Notes: generated by a model not told the origin, from the letters alone. DNA of 64,000 nucleotides from Solilutibacter silvestris (GCF_002895945.1 NZ_NPZB01000001.1:139501-203500), one strand, 5' to 3'. Shown: positions 52,946 through 64,000, counted from the stretch's first letter. Program-made: numbers and translations.

Positions 52946-54817
52946 ATGAAACGTTCGATCCACGCCCTTGCACAGGGACTTCTCGCTGCGGCATGCATGG
53001 CTGCCATCGCACCGCAGATCCAGGCGCAGACCAGCCCTCGCCTCGGCGTGCAGGATGGCCAATTCGTTCGTGACGGCAAGCCGCATGTCATCCGCGCCGC
53101 GGAAATGCATTACGCGCGCATCCCGCACGAGTATTGGCGGGCGCGGATGAAGATGGCGCGGGCGATGGGACTCAACACCATCCAGACCTATGTGTTCTGG
53201 GATCTGCACGAACCCGAGCCCGGCCATTGGGATTTCTCCGGCGACAAGGACGTGGCGCAATTCATCCGCATCGCGCAGGAAGAAGGTTTGGACGTGATCC
53301 TGCGTCCCGGTCCGTATGTGTGCGCGGAGTGGGATTTCGGCGGTTATCCGGCCTGGTTGCTGCGAACGCCGGGACTGCGCGTGCGCAGCATGGATCCGCG
53401 CTTCATGGCGGCCAGCGCGGCTTACCTCAAGCGCCTCGGCCAGGAACTTGCACCATTGCAGGCGACGCGCGGCGGGCCGATCGTGATGGTGCAGGTGGAG
53501 AACGAATACGGCTCCTACGGCAATGACCACGACTACATGCGCGCGGTGAAGCAGCAGGTGCTGGATGCCGGTTTCGACGTGCCACTGTTTACGGCGGATG
53601 GCGGTAGTCGCGCGATGCTCGAAGGCGGTTCCGTGGAGGGTGCGATACCGCTGGTCAACGGTGGCGGCTCACCGGAAGACGTCAATGCAGCGTTCGCGCT
53701 GGCCGAGAAGCTGCATCCCGGTACGCCGCGGATGATCGCCGAATACTATCCGGGCTGGTTCGACCACTGGGGCGAGCAACACCACACCACCAGGGCCGAA
53801 GACCACAGCGGCGATATCGATTGGCTGCTCGCCCACGACATCTCGGTCAGCTTCTACATGTTCCATGGCGGCACCAGTTTCGGCTTCACGCCCGGTGCGA
53901 ATTACTCCGCGACCGAACCCTACCAGCCCGACACCACCAGCTACGACTACGATGCGCCGCTGGACGAATCGGGACGTCCGACGCCGAAATATTTCGCCCT
54001 GCGCGAAGTCATCACGAAACACCTGTCACCGGGTGAAACGCTACCCGATGTCCCCAAGGCGGCTCCGACGATCGCGATTCCGCGCTTCACGCTCAAACAA
54101 TCGGTGGCATTGCTCGACGCCTTGTCGCGCTTGTCGGCGCCGCAGCAGAGTGAATACCCGCGCACGATGGAACAGCTCGGGCAGAACTTCGGACTGACGC
54201 TTTATCGCACCCGGTTGCCGCAGACCTCGGCCAGCGGAAAGCTGACCCTGGGCGAACCACGCGACTACGTCGATATCCTGGTCAACGGGCAACCGCGCGG
54301 CAAGCTCGATCGCCGCATCCCCGGCGAACGCAGCCTTGATCTCACGGCGAAACCGGGTGACACCCTCGACCTGCTGGTCGAGAACGAGGGCCGCATCAAC
54401 TACAGCGCGAAGATGGTCGACGAGCGCAAGGGCATCATCTCCGGCGTCCATCTCGGCAAGCGGGAATTGAGCGGTTGGCAGCAGTGGACGCTGCCGCTCG
54501 ATGACTTGTCGCGCCTGCAGTTCTCCAAGGCGCAGGCAACGCAAGCCCCGGCCTTCTGGCGTGGCGAGTTCACCCTCGACAAGACCGGCGACACCTTCCT
54601 CGACGTGTCCGGATGGGGCAAGGGCCATGTCTACGTCAATGGCCACCACCTGGGGCGTTTCTGGCACATCGGCCCGCAGCAGTCGCTGTATTTGCCCGGC
54701 GTCTGGCTCAAGCGCGGCAAGAACGAGATCATCGTGCTCGACGTCGAGCCTGCGGCCAATGCCCGCCATGACGTGCAGGGACTGCAGCATCCCCTCTACG
54801 AAACGAAGAAATCCTGA
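52946..54817 (+). CDS. GH35 beta-galactosidase, exported
   Basis: 623 residues with a signal peptide ending QIQAQ. The GH35 catalytic barrel covers about 30-340: the signature GGPIVMVQVENEYGSYG holds the acid/base Glu187, and RMIAEYYPGWFDHWG the nucleophile Glu266. Beta-sandwich domains follow (about 430-620; WGKGHVYVNGHHLGRFW). It cleaves terminal beta-galactose from oligo- or polysaccharides such as plant galactans and xyloglucan side chains, probably in the periplasm. It is third in the dgoD-SDR-GH35 operon and supplies the sugar for the rest of the locus. ATG 52946 has GGAG 6 nt upstream. Confidence 0.95.
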   Translation: MKRSIHALAQGLLAAACMAAIAPQIQAQTSPRLGVQDGQFVRDGKPHVIRAAEMHYARIPHEYWRARMKMARAMGLNTIQTYVFWDLHEPEPGHWDFSGDKDVAQFIRIAQEEGLDVILRPGPYVCAEWDFGGYPAWLLRTPGLRVRSMDPRFMAASAAYLKRLGQELAPLQATRGGPIVMVQVENEYGSYGNDHDYMRAVKQQVLDAGFDVPLFTADGGSRAMLEGGSVEGAIPLVNGGGSPEDVNAAFALAEKLHPGTPRMIAEYYPGWFDHWGEQHHTTRAEDHSGDIDWLLAHDISVSFYMFHGGTSFGFTPGANYSATEPYQPDTTSYDYDAPLDESGRPTPKYFALREVITKHLSPGETLPDVPKAAPTIAIPRFTLKQSVALLDALSRLSAPQQSEYPRTMEQLGQNFGLTLYRTRLPQTSASGKLTLGEPRDYVDILVNGQPRGKLDRRIPGERSLDLTAKPGDTLDLLVENEGRINYSAKMVDERKGIISGVHLGKRELSGWQQWTLPLDDLSRLQFSKAQATQAPAFWRGEFTLDKTGDTFLDVSGWGKGHVYVNGHHLGRFWHIGPQQSLYLPGVWLKRGKNEIIVLDVEPAANARHDVQGLQHPLYETKKS

Positions 54818-54838
54818 CGCGAGCCCATCCCGGCGCGC

Positions 54839-55186
54839 TCAGTGCGCGTCGGCTGCGGCCGGTTCGTCGCTTTCGCCCATCGTCTCCGGCGTCGTGTCCA
54901 GCGGCGCCGTGGCTGCAGTGCCGGCTTCCCGCCGGTGCGCGTACCACGACAGGAATTCGAGATCGCGCACCACGGTGGCATCGCGATCGTCCGGCGTCAG
55001 TTCGCCACGCGCGGACGACGCCTGCCCGCCATCTTTCGGCAAGGTCGCAGGTGCCAGCGCCTCCGTGGTGATACGTGGCGCGTCATCACCGGCACGCCGC
55101 CGCCATTCCCCCACCCAGGTCGAGAGCAGTGCCGCGGCGGTCAGCACGGCCACTCCCGCCAGCGAGAGCCAGGTGCGTCGGGTCAC
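54839..55186 (-). CDS. Small single-pass membrane protein, unknown
   Basis: A 115-residue frame with a GTG start, one N-terminal membrane helix (WLSLAGVAVLTAAALLSTWVG), a charged middle and an acidic tail (ESDEPAAADAH). VRDLEFLSWYAHRREAG is reminiscent of short proteins of this order, but I cannot name a family. It is convergent with the beta-galactosidase gene, 21 bp away. The membrane helix right after a basic start supports a real gene; there is no strong ribosome-binding site. Confidence 0.5.
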   Translation of the reverse strand: MTRRTWLSLAGVAVLTAAALLSTWVGEWRRRAGDDAPRITTEALAPATLPKDGGQASSARGELTPDDRDATVVRDLEFLSWYAHRREAGTAATAPLDTTPETMGESDEPAAADAH

Positions 55187-55648
55187 GGGGAATACGCCTG
55201 GGATACGGTCACGGGTTCAGGCGTCAAGGTGCGGCATCGGCAGGATGATAACGCGCTCCAGCTGCACGCTCGCTGGCATGGAAACATCGCGAGAAAGGAC
55301 TTGCATTGCCATGGGAACTGTGCATCGCGGACGCATGTTGTGCACAGGGGTCATGACCTTGTCATGAAACCGGACACTTGGCCGGCATGACTCAGCGATC
55401 TCGCAGATTTCGCATGCAACCAATTGATTTTAAAAGAATCGACGATCGTGGCACTTTTTTCGCCATTCATGGGAATCCTCCGAAAAAGCCCCTGTTTTGC
55501 CCGCGATCGGAATTGCCTGCACAGACTTATCCACATCCTGTGTGGATAACGGCAGCGGTGTCGAGGTCAATGACTTGCGACCGTGTGCTCATCCATAGTC
55601 ACGGCCGATGGCACGACCGGCAGCGGGGCGTCGTGCCAGAATTCCCGC
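55187..55648. other. 462-bp non-coding region before priA
   Basis: No gene is supported here. It is more AT-rich than its surroundings, with an AT-rich spot at about 55418-55440 (CCAATTGATTTTAAAAGAAT). It carries a perfect inverted pair of consensus DnaA boxes (55527-55549) and a one-mismatch box TTGTGCACA (55338-55346), 190 bp away. The priA promoter and that of the small membrane-protein gene must also lie here. Confidence 0.6.
55527..55549. promoter_or_regulatory. Inverted pair of consensus DnaA boxes
   Basis: TTATCCACA (55527-55535), a 5-nt gap, and TGTGGATAA (55541-55549) form a perfect 9+9 inverted repeat. Each half equals the strongest E. coli box sequence. It lies 100 bp before the priA start. 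DnaA is known to bind such sites both at origins and at promoters. Confidence 0.7.
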
Positions 55649-57835
<2,187 letters not shown>

Positions 57836-57847
57836 GCGTCCTGGCAG

Positions 57848-57892
57848 CATGCGAGTGACCACCTCCCGGTCACCCGCATGTGCCTCCTTTTT
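57848..57892 (+). terminator. Terminator of priA
   Basis: A stem of CATGCG-A-GTGACC with GGTCAC-C-CGCATG (13 positions, one A-C mismatch, 7-nt loop) begins 12 bp after the priA stop; TTTTT follows 7 nt after the stem. Confidence 0.7.
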
Positions 57893-58042
57893 GTCCGCGC
57901 GGAAGTCGAATGACTCACGCGCGTGGTGAATCCATTCACCAGCAGCACGGGCGACGCCATCCTGTCATCGCTTGCGTGTTGACCCTGCCGGCCAGGGCAA
58001 CCTCGTCCTGGCGAGTCCGGCAACGGTTTTCGTGGTGTGCAT

Positions 58043-58102
58043 GGCAGGGGATCACATGCACGCCTGACTGCATCGCTTCGGGGAGCGGTGAAACCCCCTG
58101 CC
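58043..58102. other. Inverted repeat in the 337-bp gap between priA and the kinase gene
   Basis: The gap 57836-58172 has no supported gene. Besides the two terminators at its ends it holds GGCAGGGG (58043-58050) and CCCCTGCC (58095-58102), which enclose a small hairpin CGCT-TCGGGG-AGCG at about 58074-58087. This could be a structured RNA between the convergent genes. There is no promoter I can point to. Confidence 0.3.
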
Positions 58103-58136
58103 CTCGCGATGGAGCGAGACTGCGCACATTCGCGGC

Positions 58137-58162
58137 AAAAAAACACCCCCAAATCTGGGGTT
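58137..58162 (-). terminator. Terminator of the kinase/regulator operon
   Basis: On the minus strand ACCCCAG-ATT-TGGGGGT forms a stem followed by GTTTTTTT, just after the histidine kinase stop codon. It is a standard Rho-independent terminator. Confidence 0.88.
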
Positions 58163-58172
58163 ATTTTCGGTT

Positions 58173-60008
58173 CTATGCCATCAACGGCATCAGAAGGTTG
58201 ACCACGGTTCCATCTTCACGTCGATTGACGTCGAACGTGGCTTTGAGTCTTTGTGCGCGCAACCGCATACTGGCCATGCCGGCACCGCCTTCGCGACTGG
58301 CGCGCGGTTCAGGATCGGCGCTGGCCATGCCGACGCCATCGTCGCGCACCTGCAGGCGCAGGTTGCTTCCGCTGATTTCCAGCGTCACGTCGACACGCCG
58401 CGCGCGACTGTGCTTGAACACGTTGGTCAGCGCTTCCTGCAGCAGGCGCAGCAAGTCGAGGCTGCGCACACTGCCGATATCGACGCCTTCCAGGCCCTGG
58501 ATCGACCAATGATCCTCGATGTCCGCGGCCTCCAGCAGGCGGCTCGCGCGGTGGCGCAAAGGCACGATCAACTCGGCGAGGTCGGCGTGTTCACGCGCGG
58601 TGCTGTCGATCACCAGCCGCAGGTCGTCGCGCATCTCGCTGAGGATGTCGACGATGCGTGACTTCGCCATGTCCTCCGGCGCCTGCTTCAGCTCGGCGAT
58701 GGTGCCGACCAGGGTGCCGCCGAAACCATCGTGCAGGTCGCGCACCAGTTGCAGGCGCTCGCCGGCGCGGCTGTGTGCGAGCTCGAGCGCGTGCTGCTGG
58801 TTGAGCGTTTCGCCAAGTTGCGATGTGGCCGCATGCACCTCGTGGGTGAGTTCGGCGTTGAAACCCTCGACCCGCTTCATGGTGTTGGCGAAGCGGTACG
58901 CCAGCACGAAACCCATGCCGAGCACCGTCAACGGCGACAGCAGTGCACCGAGGTAAGTCGACGCCTTCATCCAGCACAGGTAGACGGCGAGATCATGGAA
59001 AGACATCACCAGCGGAACACTGACGCACGCCGCCAGCACCAGGTAATCGCTGCGGCGGTGGCGCAACGCGTAAGCAATGAACGCCAGGTTGGCCGCGTAC
59101 ACGAAGACGATCGCGGGCAGCAGGTAGGTATTGCGTTGCGGTCCCATCCAGTCGGGGATGATCGGCACCAGCACCAGCGCCAGCGTCGCGATCAGCAACA
59201 GCGCGCGCTCGATGCGCGGCCAGCGCCGGTCGCAGTAGCGCAGCAGGAAGATCGCATGTGCCACCACCATCGCCACGAAGCAGGCGGCGATGAAGGACTG
59301 CCACATATTGGTGGTCGGGAATGGCCAGGTGCTGTCGGCGATGTAGTTGCTGCCGTACAACCCGCCGAACAGGCCGCTGATTGCATACCAGCCATAGGTG
59401 GTGTCCTGCCTGCGCAGCAGCCAGAACAAGCCGAACAGCGACGCCATGACGATGCCGATGGCGAAATCGAGGATCTGCAGGTCGCGGCGGATGAAGACGG
59501 CCTCGTTGAAACTGGCCTGCAGCGTCGCGGGATCGCCGACGGAAACGGTGCCGAAGCCCGGTTGGTAGGCGCTCATCCCCGACACGCGCACCAGCAATTC
59601 ATTCTGGCCCTGCCGCAGCAACGGTGCCTGCACCAGGTAATAGCGCGGAACGTGCCACTTGCGCGACAACGGCTCGACCAGCGAATAGTCGCGATCGATC
59701 ACGCTGCCATTGAGGCGGACTTCGGCCGCCATGCAGGTGTAATCGAGCAACAGACCGACGGGTGCGCTGCCATCCATCTGGTTCCAGCGGATGCGATACC
59801 ACACCACGCCGCTGTATCCAGGCCAACGCGAGTTCCACTCGTCCATCAACTTGACCGGCACCCAGCCTGCGGCTGGCGGCTGCGTTGCATCCCAGCCCGA
59901 AGAGCGCACGGTTTGCGCCTGCTCGATGGTGACGACGGCCGGTTCGGCGGCGCAAGCCACGTTCGCCAGCAATGCCAGCAGCAGTGCGCACAACAGACGG
60001 ATCATCAT
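58173..60008 (-). CDS. Sensor histidine kinase with 7TM-DISM-like sensor (HisKA_3)
   Basis: 611 residues. A signal peptide (LLCALLLALLANVACAAE) precedes a periplasmic beta-rich domain (about 25-180; GVVWYRIRWNQ, AEVRLNGSVI), then seven membrane helices (about 185-385), a coiled coil and a HisKA_3 domain whose His is in LVRDLHDGFGGTL. The C-terminal ATPase has the N box LLQEALTNVFKHSRA and G boxes DDGVGMA and GGAGMASMRLRA. The ligand may be a small molecule or carbohydrate, as proposed for other DISM-type sensors. The ATG at 60008 overlaps the regulator's stop codon (ATGA). Confidence 0.9.
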   Translation of the reverse strand: MMIRLLCALLLALLANVACAAEPAVVTIEQAQTVRSSGWDATQPPAAGWVPVKLMDEWNSRWPGYSGVVWYRIRWNQMDGSAPVGLLLDYTCMAAEVRLNGSVIDRDYSLVEPLSRKWHVPRYYLVQAPLLRQGQNELLVRVSGMSAYQPGFGTVSVGDPATLQASFNEAVFIRRDLQILDFAIGIVMASLFGLFWLLRRQDTTYGWYAISGLFGGLYGSNYIADSTWPFPTTNMWQSFIAACFVAMVVAHAIFLLRYCDRRWPRIERALLLIATLALVLVPIIPDWMGPQRNTYLLPAIVFVYAANLAFIAYALRHRRSDYLVLAACVSVPLVMSFHDLAVYLCWMKASTYLGALLSPLTVLGMGFVLAYRFANTMKRVEGFNAELTHEVHAATSQLGETLNQQHALELAHSRAGERLQLVRDLHDGFGGTLVGTIAELKQAPEDMAKSRIVDILSEMRDDLRLVIDSTAREHADLAELIVPLRHRASRLLEAADIEDHWSIQGLEGVDIGSVRSLDLLRLLQEALTNVFKHSRARRVDVTLEISGSNLRLQVRDDGVGMASADPEPRASREGGAGMASMRLRAQRLKATFDVNRREDGTVVNLLMPLMA

Positions 60009-60685
60009 TCCAGCAGGCCCAGCGTGCGCGCCTCGTACACGGCCGCGGTGCGCGATTTCACCGCGAGTTTGCGGTAGATGATCTTGGCGTAGCCCTCGAC
60101 GGTGAGCCGTGACAGATTCATGCGCGCGGCGATGTCGCGATTGCTCAGCCCCTGCGCCACCCACTGCAGCATCTCGCATTCGCGTGCCGACAACTGCGGG
60201 ATGGGCATTGCATCCGCCGGCTCCGCTGCTCGCGTGGGCGCCGCTGCCGGGACCATCGCGAGAATGCGGCGCGCGATCATCGGATCGATCGGGGCGCCGC
60301 CGCGTTGCAGGCTGCGCAGCGACAGCACCAATTCGATGTCTTCGCGATCCTTCAACAAGTAACCGATGGCGCCGGCGCGCAGCGCCGCGAGGATGGTCTC
60401 CTCCTCGGCGAAGGCGGACACGATCACTGCCTGCGTCTCCGGCGAATCCTGCTGCATGCGCTGGATCAGGTCGATGCCACTGCCATCGGGCAGGCGCACG
60501 TCCACCAATGCCAGCGTCGGCCGTTGCTCGCGCAGGCGGATTTCGGCGCTGGCCAGATCGGCGGCGATGCGGATGTCCGCCTCCGCACCCGCGACCTCGT
60601 GCATCAATCCGCGCAGACGCGCCTGCATCGCGGGATCATCCTCCACGATCAGGATCGACGTCAGCTGGATCGGTACCGGTTCCAC
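60005..60685 (-). CDS. NarL/FixJ-type response regulator
   Basis: About 226 residues. The receiver domain carries ILIVEDDPAM (acidic pair), the phospho-acceptor Asp62 in LALVDVRLPDGSG and Lys in YLLKDRED. The LuxR-type helix-turn-helix is at the end (LSARECEMLQWVAQGLSNRD, then SRLTVEGYAKIIYRKL). The start is uncertain: GTG at 60685 or 60688 follows AGGGGG, while the longer frame from a GTG at 60709 lacks a site. It is the first gene of the operon, and kinase and regulator are translationally coupled. Target genes are unknown. Confidence 0.9.
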   Translation of the reverse strand: MEPVPIQLTSILIVEDDPAMQARLRGLMHEVAGAEADIRIAADLASAEIRLREQRPTLALVDVRLPDGSGIDLIQRMQQDSPETQAVIVSAFAEEETILAALRAGAIGYLLKDREDIELVLSLRSLQRGGAPIDPMIARRILAMVPAAAPTRAAEPADAMPIPQLSARECEMLQWVAQGLSNRDIAARMNLSRLTVEGYAKIIYRKLAVKSRTAAVYEARTLGLLE

Positions 60686-60797
60686 CACTTTCCCCCTGCT
60701 TCCCTTCACAGTCTAACGTCGCCGCATGGCCGTTGTTGCGCGCCCTGTCGCAACCGATGCGCGACAATGGTCTTCTTTCCGCACCCATCGGCCTGCC

Positions 60798-61742
60798 GTG
60801 ACCCATCAACTCGACCAGCTCCGTGACCTCTCCACCGTGGTGGCCGACAGCGGCGACATCGACGCCATCGCCCGTTTCAAGCCGATGGATGCGACCACCA
60901 ATCCGTCTCTGCTGCTCAAAGCGGCGGCATTGCCCGCGTATGCCGGTCACCTCGACGCTGCCCTGCGCGATGCGGAAGGGCAAGGCGACACACGCATCGC
61001 CGATGCCTGCGACCGTTTCGCCGTGGCGATCGGCGGCGAGATCCTGAAGCTGATTCCCGGCCGCGTCTCCACCGAAGTGGATGCGCGCCTGAGTTTCGAC
61101 AGCGAGGCCACCATCGCCAAGGCGCATCGCCTGGTCGATCTCTACCAGCGCGCCGGCATCGGCACGGACCGATTGCTGATCAAGGTCGCGGCGACCTGGG
61201 AAGGCATCCGCGCGGCGGAACGCCTGGAGCGCGAAGGCATCCACTGCAACCTCACCCTGCTGTTCTCGTTCGCGCAAGCCGTCGCCTGCGCCGAGGCCGG
61301 CGTGTTCCTGATCTCGCCCTTCGTCGGACGCATCCTCGACTGGCATCTCGCCAACGGCATGGCCAAGCCGGCAACGCCGCAGGACGATCCCGGCGTGCAA
61401 TCGGTCACGCGCATCTGGCATTACTACAAGCAGCACGGCTACCAGACCGTGGTGATGGGCGCGAGCTTCCGCAACATCGGCGAAGTGCTGGCGCTGGCCG
61501 GCTGCGATCGCCTGACCATCTCGCCGGAATTGCTGGGCGAACTGGCACAGTCGGATGCGCCGGTGGAACGCGCATTGGTCGATGACGGCACGCACAGCGC
61601 GCCGCCGCCGGCACTCACGGAATCCGCGTTCCGCTGGCAGCACAACGAAGACGCGATGGCCACCGACAAGCTCGCCGACGGCATCCGCAAGTTCGCGGCC
61701 GATCAGGGCAAGCTGGAAGCGTTGCTGCGCGGGCGGGGTTGA
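60798..61742 (+). CDS. tal: Transaldolase
   Basis: Non-oxidative pentose phosphate pathway enzyme exchanging dihydroxyacetone units between sedoheptulose 7-phosphate and glyceraldehyde 3-phosphate. The 314-residue protein starts with GTG ([20 protein letters not shown]). It has [12 protein letters not shown], the Schiff-base Lys in [16 protein letters not shown], and [12 protein letters not shown], as in TalB (317). The frame is open further upstream to 60726 but that part is not conserved. It is divergent from the response regulator and convergent with rpoH. Confidence 0.95.
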   Translation: MTHQLDQLRDLSTVVADSGDIDAIARFKPMDATTNPSLLLKAAALPAYAGHLDAALRDAEGQGDTRIADACDRFAVAIGGEILKLIPGRVSTEVDARLSFDSEATIAKAHRLVDLYQRAGIGTDRLLIKVAATWEGIRAAERLEREGIHCNLTLLFSFAQAVACAEAGVFLISPFVGRILDWHLANGMAKPATPQDDPGVQSVTRIWHYYKQHGYQTVVMGASFRNIGEVLALAGCDRLTISPELLGELAQSDAPVERALVDDGTHSAPPPALTESAFRWQHNEDAMATDKLADGIRKFAADQGKLEALLRGRG

Positions 61743-61772
61743 CTGCGCACGCTGGCTACGTGGCTGGCCAGC

Positions 61773-61850
61773 TCCAAAGCGCGACACGCCGTAAACCCGT
61801 CCATGGGGGCTCGGACTCGGCATCCATGCCTCGTACGGTCGCGCTTCGGA
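61773..61850. repeat. Intergenic structured repeat, copy 2
   Basis: Arms TCCAAAGCGCGAC (61773-61785) and GTCGCGCTTCGGA (61838-61850) pair in 12 of 13 positions around a core nearly identical to the one at 14078-14139 (opposite strand): CACGCCGTAAACCC, GGGGGCTCG, CTCGGCATCCATGCCTCG. The arms differ from those of copy 1 yet remain self-complementary. It lies between the convergent tal and rpoH genes, 30 bp after the tal stop. Confidence 0.75.
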
Positions 61851-61897
61851 CTGATCCATCCACTTGCCGCTCGTATGCCCTGATCGCGTGAAAACAG

Positions 61898-61922
61898 AAA
61901 GGCCCGGATCGCTCCGGGCCTT
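61898..61922 (-). terminator. Rho-independent terminator of rpoH
   Basis: On the minus strand AAGGCCCGGA-GCGA-TCCGGGCCTT forms a 10-bp stem followed by TCTGTTTT, 25 bp after the rpoH stop codon. Confidence 0.8.
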
Positions 61923-61946
61923 CGCATGTTCCACCCGCGATGATGC

Positions 61947-62837
<891 letters not shown>

Positions 62838-63050
62838 GAGCGAATCTTAGCAGTCCTGTGGGGAGAGTGCCAAACCAACCATACGGCGTCGTTTTCGGGC
62901 GTTCAGGGAGGCCCTGACAGCCCTTTCCGAGCGCCTTCTCGCTGCTATGTGGGCGACATGGACAAGATGCAATGGCTGTGAAAGGTTGCCTGCACACCGC
63001 TTGGCTTAGGGTGACGCTGCCCCATCCTCTTTCCTTCTCCGGAGTCTTCC

Positions 63051-63758
63051 ATGAAGCACCCGATCCTGCTGTCCCTGATGTCACTCGCGTTATCCGCCGC
63101 CCTGCCGGCCATGGCCCAGACCGCCGCACCCGCCGGATCCACCGGCCAGTGCAAGGACGGCAGCTATACCTCGGCCTCCTTCAAGATGGGCGCCTGCCGT
63201 GGCCACAAGGGCGTGCAGAGCTGGTTCAGCACCACCGACAGCAAGCCGGCCAAATCCTCCGGCAGCACATCGACCAAGGCTACCACCGCCAGCACCAGCA
63301 CGGCCAAGCCGGCCGCAAGCGCACCGGCCGCCGCCGCGGCGACCGCGCCTGTCGCCGGCGCCAGCGGCATGTGCAAGGACGGCACCAGCACCAATGCTGC
63401 GTCCAAGTCCGGCGCCTGCCGCGGCCACAAGGGCGTGAAGGAGTGGTACGGCGCAACAACCGCCCCGGCGGCCAAGAGCGCAGCGCCAGCACCGGCTGCA
63501 ACGTCGCCAACACCCAGTTCCACGGCGGCGACCCCGGCTCCGGCTGCATCCTCCACCCACCCTGCATCCGCCGCTTCACGTCCGATGGCCGCTGGCGGCG
63601 GCAACGGCCAAGTCTGGGTGAATGGCAAGGACAAGGTCTACCACTGCCAGGGTGACCAGTGGTATGGCAAGACCAAGCAAGGCCAGTACATGAGTGAAAG
63701 CGCCGCTGCGGCTGCCGGCGCACGCCCGGCGCGCGGCAAGACCTGCGGCACGAAGTAA
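63051..63758 (+). CDS. Secreted protein with two DUF3761 modules
   Basis: 235 residues. A signal peptide (LSLMSLALSAALPAMAQ) precedes two copies of the DUF3761 motif: GQCKDGSYTSASFKMGACRG with HKGVQSWFS, and GMCKDGTSTNAASKSGACRG with HKGVKEWYG. They are joined by long Ala/Thr/Pro/Ser linkers. A different C-terminal module (VWVNGKDKVYHCQGDQWYG) ends GKTCGTK. Cysteines come in pairs, suggesting disulfides. The function is unknown; such proteins are frequent in soil Proteobacteria. A clear Shine-Dalgarno (TCCGGAG) lies upstream, and a terminator follows. Confidence 0.85.
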   Translation: MKHPILLSLMSLALSAALPAMAQTAAPAGSTGQCKDGSYTSASFKMGACRGHKGVQSWFSTTDSKPAKSSGSTSTKATTASTSTAKPAASAPAAAAATAPVAGASGMCKDGTSTNAASKSGACRGHKGVKEWYGATTAPAAKSAAPAPAATSPTPSSTAATPAPAASSTHPASAASRPMAAGGGNGQVWVNGKDKVYHCQGDQWYGKTKQGQYMSESAAAAAGARPARGKTCGTK

Positions 63759-63778
63759 TCGCAGCAGCAGGTTGAACG

Positions 63779-63807
63779 AAAAACGCGGCCCCGGTGGCCG
63801 CGTTTTT
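63779..63807 (+). terminator. Bidirectional terminator
   Basis: AAAAACGCGGCC-CCGGT-GGCCGCGTTTTT, a 12-bp perfect stem with T-runs on both strands, stands between the DUF3761 gene and the convergent gene that leaves the window. Confidence 0.92.
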
Positions 63808-63829
63808 CTTTGTGGCATCACATTGCCGA

Positions 63830-64000
63830 TTACTGCCGGTGTTCGATCGAATTGATCGCGCCGTCGTCGTCGTGATGGACCACGCAGATGCGGCTGTCGC
63901 GGCCATCCTGCAATTCCTGTCGCGGCACTTGCAGGCGCAGCGATTCCTCTTCCAGCGTTTCGGTCTTGGGTACCGCCGGCTTGCGATTGGGAAGCAGTCC
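63830..64000 (-). CDS. Unknown protein, C-terminal 56 residues
   Basis: A frame enters from the right edge and stops at 63830-63832 (TAA). The visible part, including KPAVPKTETLEEESLRLQV and RDSRICVVHHDDDGAINSIE, is rich in Glu and Asp, with codon choice like that of nearby genes. The bidirectional terminator 23 bp beyond its end supports a real gene. No family can be named from this fragment. Confidence 0.5.
   Translation of the reverse strand, partial: GLLPNRKPAVPKTETLEEESLRLQVPRQELQDGRDSRICVVHHDDDGAINSIEHRQ

Noticed and set aside
55187-55648. Chromosomal origin oriC
   Set aside because: Only two good DnaA boxes and one weaker one, and no dnaA, dnaN, gidA or rpmH nearby; a regulatory or titration role is more likely.

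Overview
The window is a GC-rich, densely coding stretch of chromosome from a gammaproteobacterium of the Xanthomonadales (Lysobacterales). The evidence is the conserved gene order LysM protein - dprA - smg - topA - ohr - tsaC, the def-fmt-rsmB block, an Oar-type TonB-dependent receptor, many ATGA/TGATG gene overlaps, and intergenic repeats and DUF proteins typical of that order. I cannot fix the genus from sequence alone.

Layout. 1-2977: the 3' end of an ELM1-like gene meets glnE tail to tail. 2978-8760: an accessory block less GC-rich than its surroundings. It holds two divergent regulator/oxidoreductase modules: LysR with azoR and an F420-type NADPH oxidoreductase, and TetR with an SDR and a COG4798 methyltransferase. 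It ends in a decapitated NmrA-like pseudogene against tRNA-Ile(CAU). 8762-13986: housekeeping and envelope genes (rbsK, rpoD, dtd, lpxL-like, core glucosyltransferase). 14214-18664: ArnT-like transferase, rsmB, fmt, def. 18881-27046: LysM protein, dprA, smg, a pilin-like protein, a GYF/RDD membrane protein, topA, ohr, tsaC. 27172-33086: gltBD glutamate synthase. 33144-35377: two tandem DUF4124-like secreted proteins and a protein whose C-terminus resembles the XVIPCD signal of Xanthomonas type IV effectors. 35429-42759: SDR, sppA, MATE pump, DUF3667 protein, DUF3106-like lipoprotein, serine beta-lactamase-like hydrolase.

42860-54817 is the most coherent locus: a catabolic island for beta-galactosides. 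A GH35 beta-galactosidase would release galactose, and a TonB-dependent receptor and an SSS symporter would import sugar. An SDR (galactose dehydrogenase candidate), an SMP-30 lactonase, DgoD, DgoK and DgoA would then convert it by the oxidative (De Ley-Doudoroff) route to pyruvate and glyceraldehyde 3-phosphate, under a GntR/FadR-type DgoR-like regulator. A 16-bp AT-rich motif recurs in front of both the receptor and the divergent dgo promoters.

54839-64000: a small membrane protein, a 462-bp non-coding stretch with a perfect inverted pair of consensus DnaA boxes upstream of priA, a 7TM-type sensor kinase/NarL-type regulator pair, transaldolase, rpoH, a DUF3761 secreted protein and the end of an unknown gene.

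No CRISPR array, intact insertion sequence, integrase or rRNA was seen. The best leads for new biology are the structured intergenic repeat with co-varying arms (two copies), the inverted DnaA-box pair, the XVIPCD-like protein and the candidate dgo operator.
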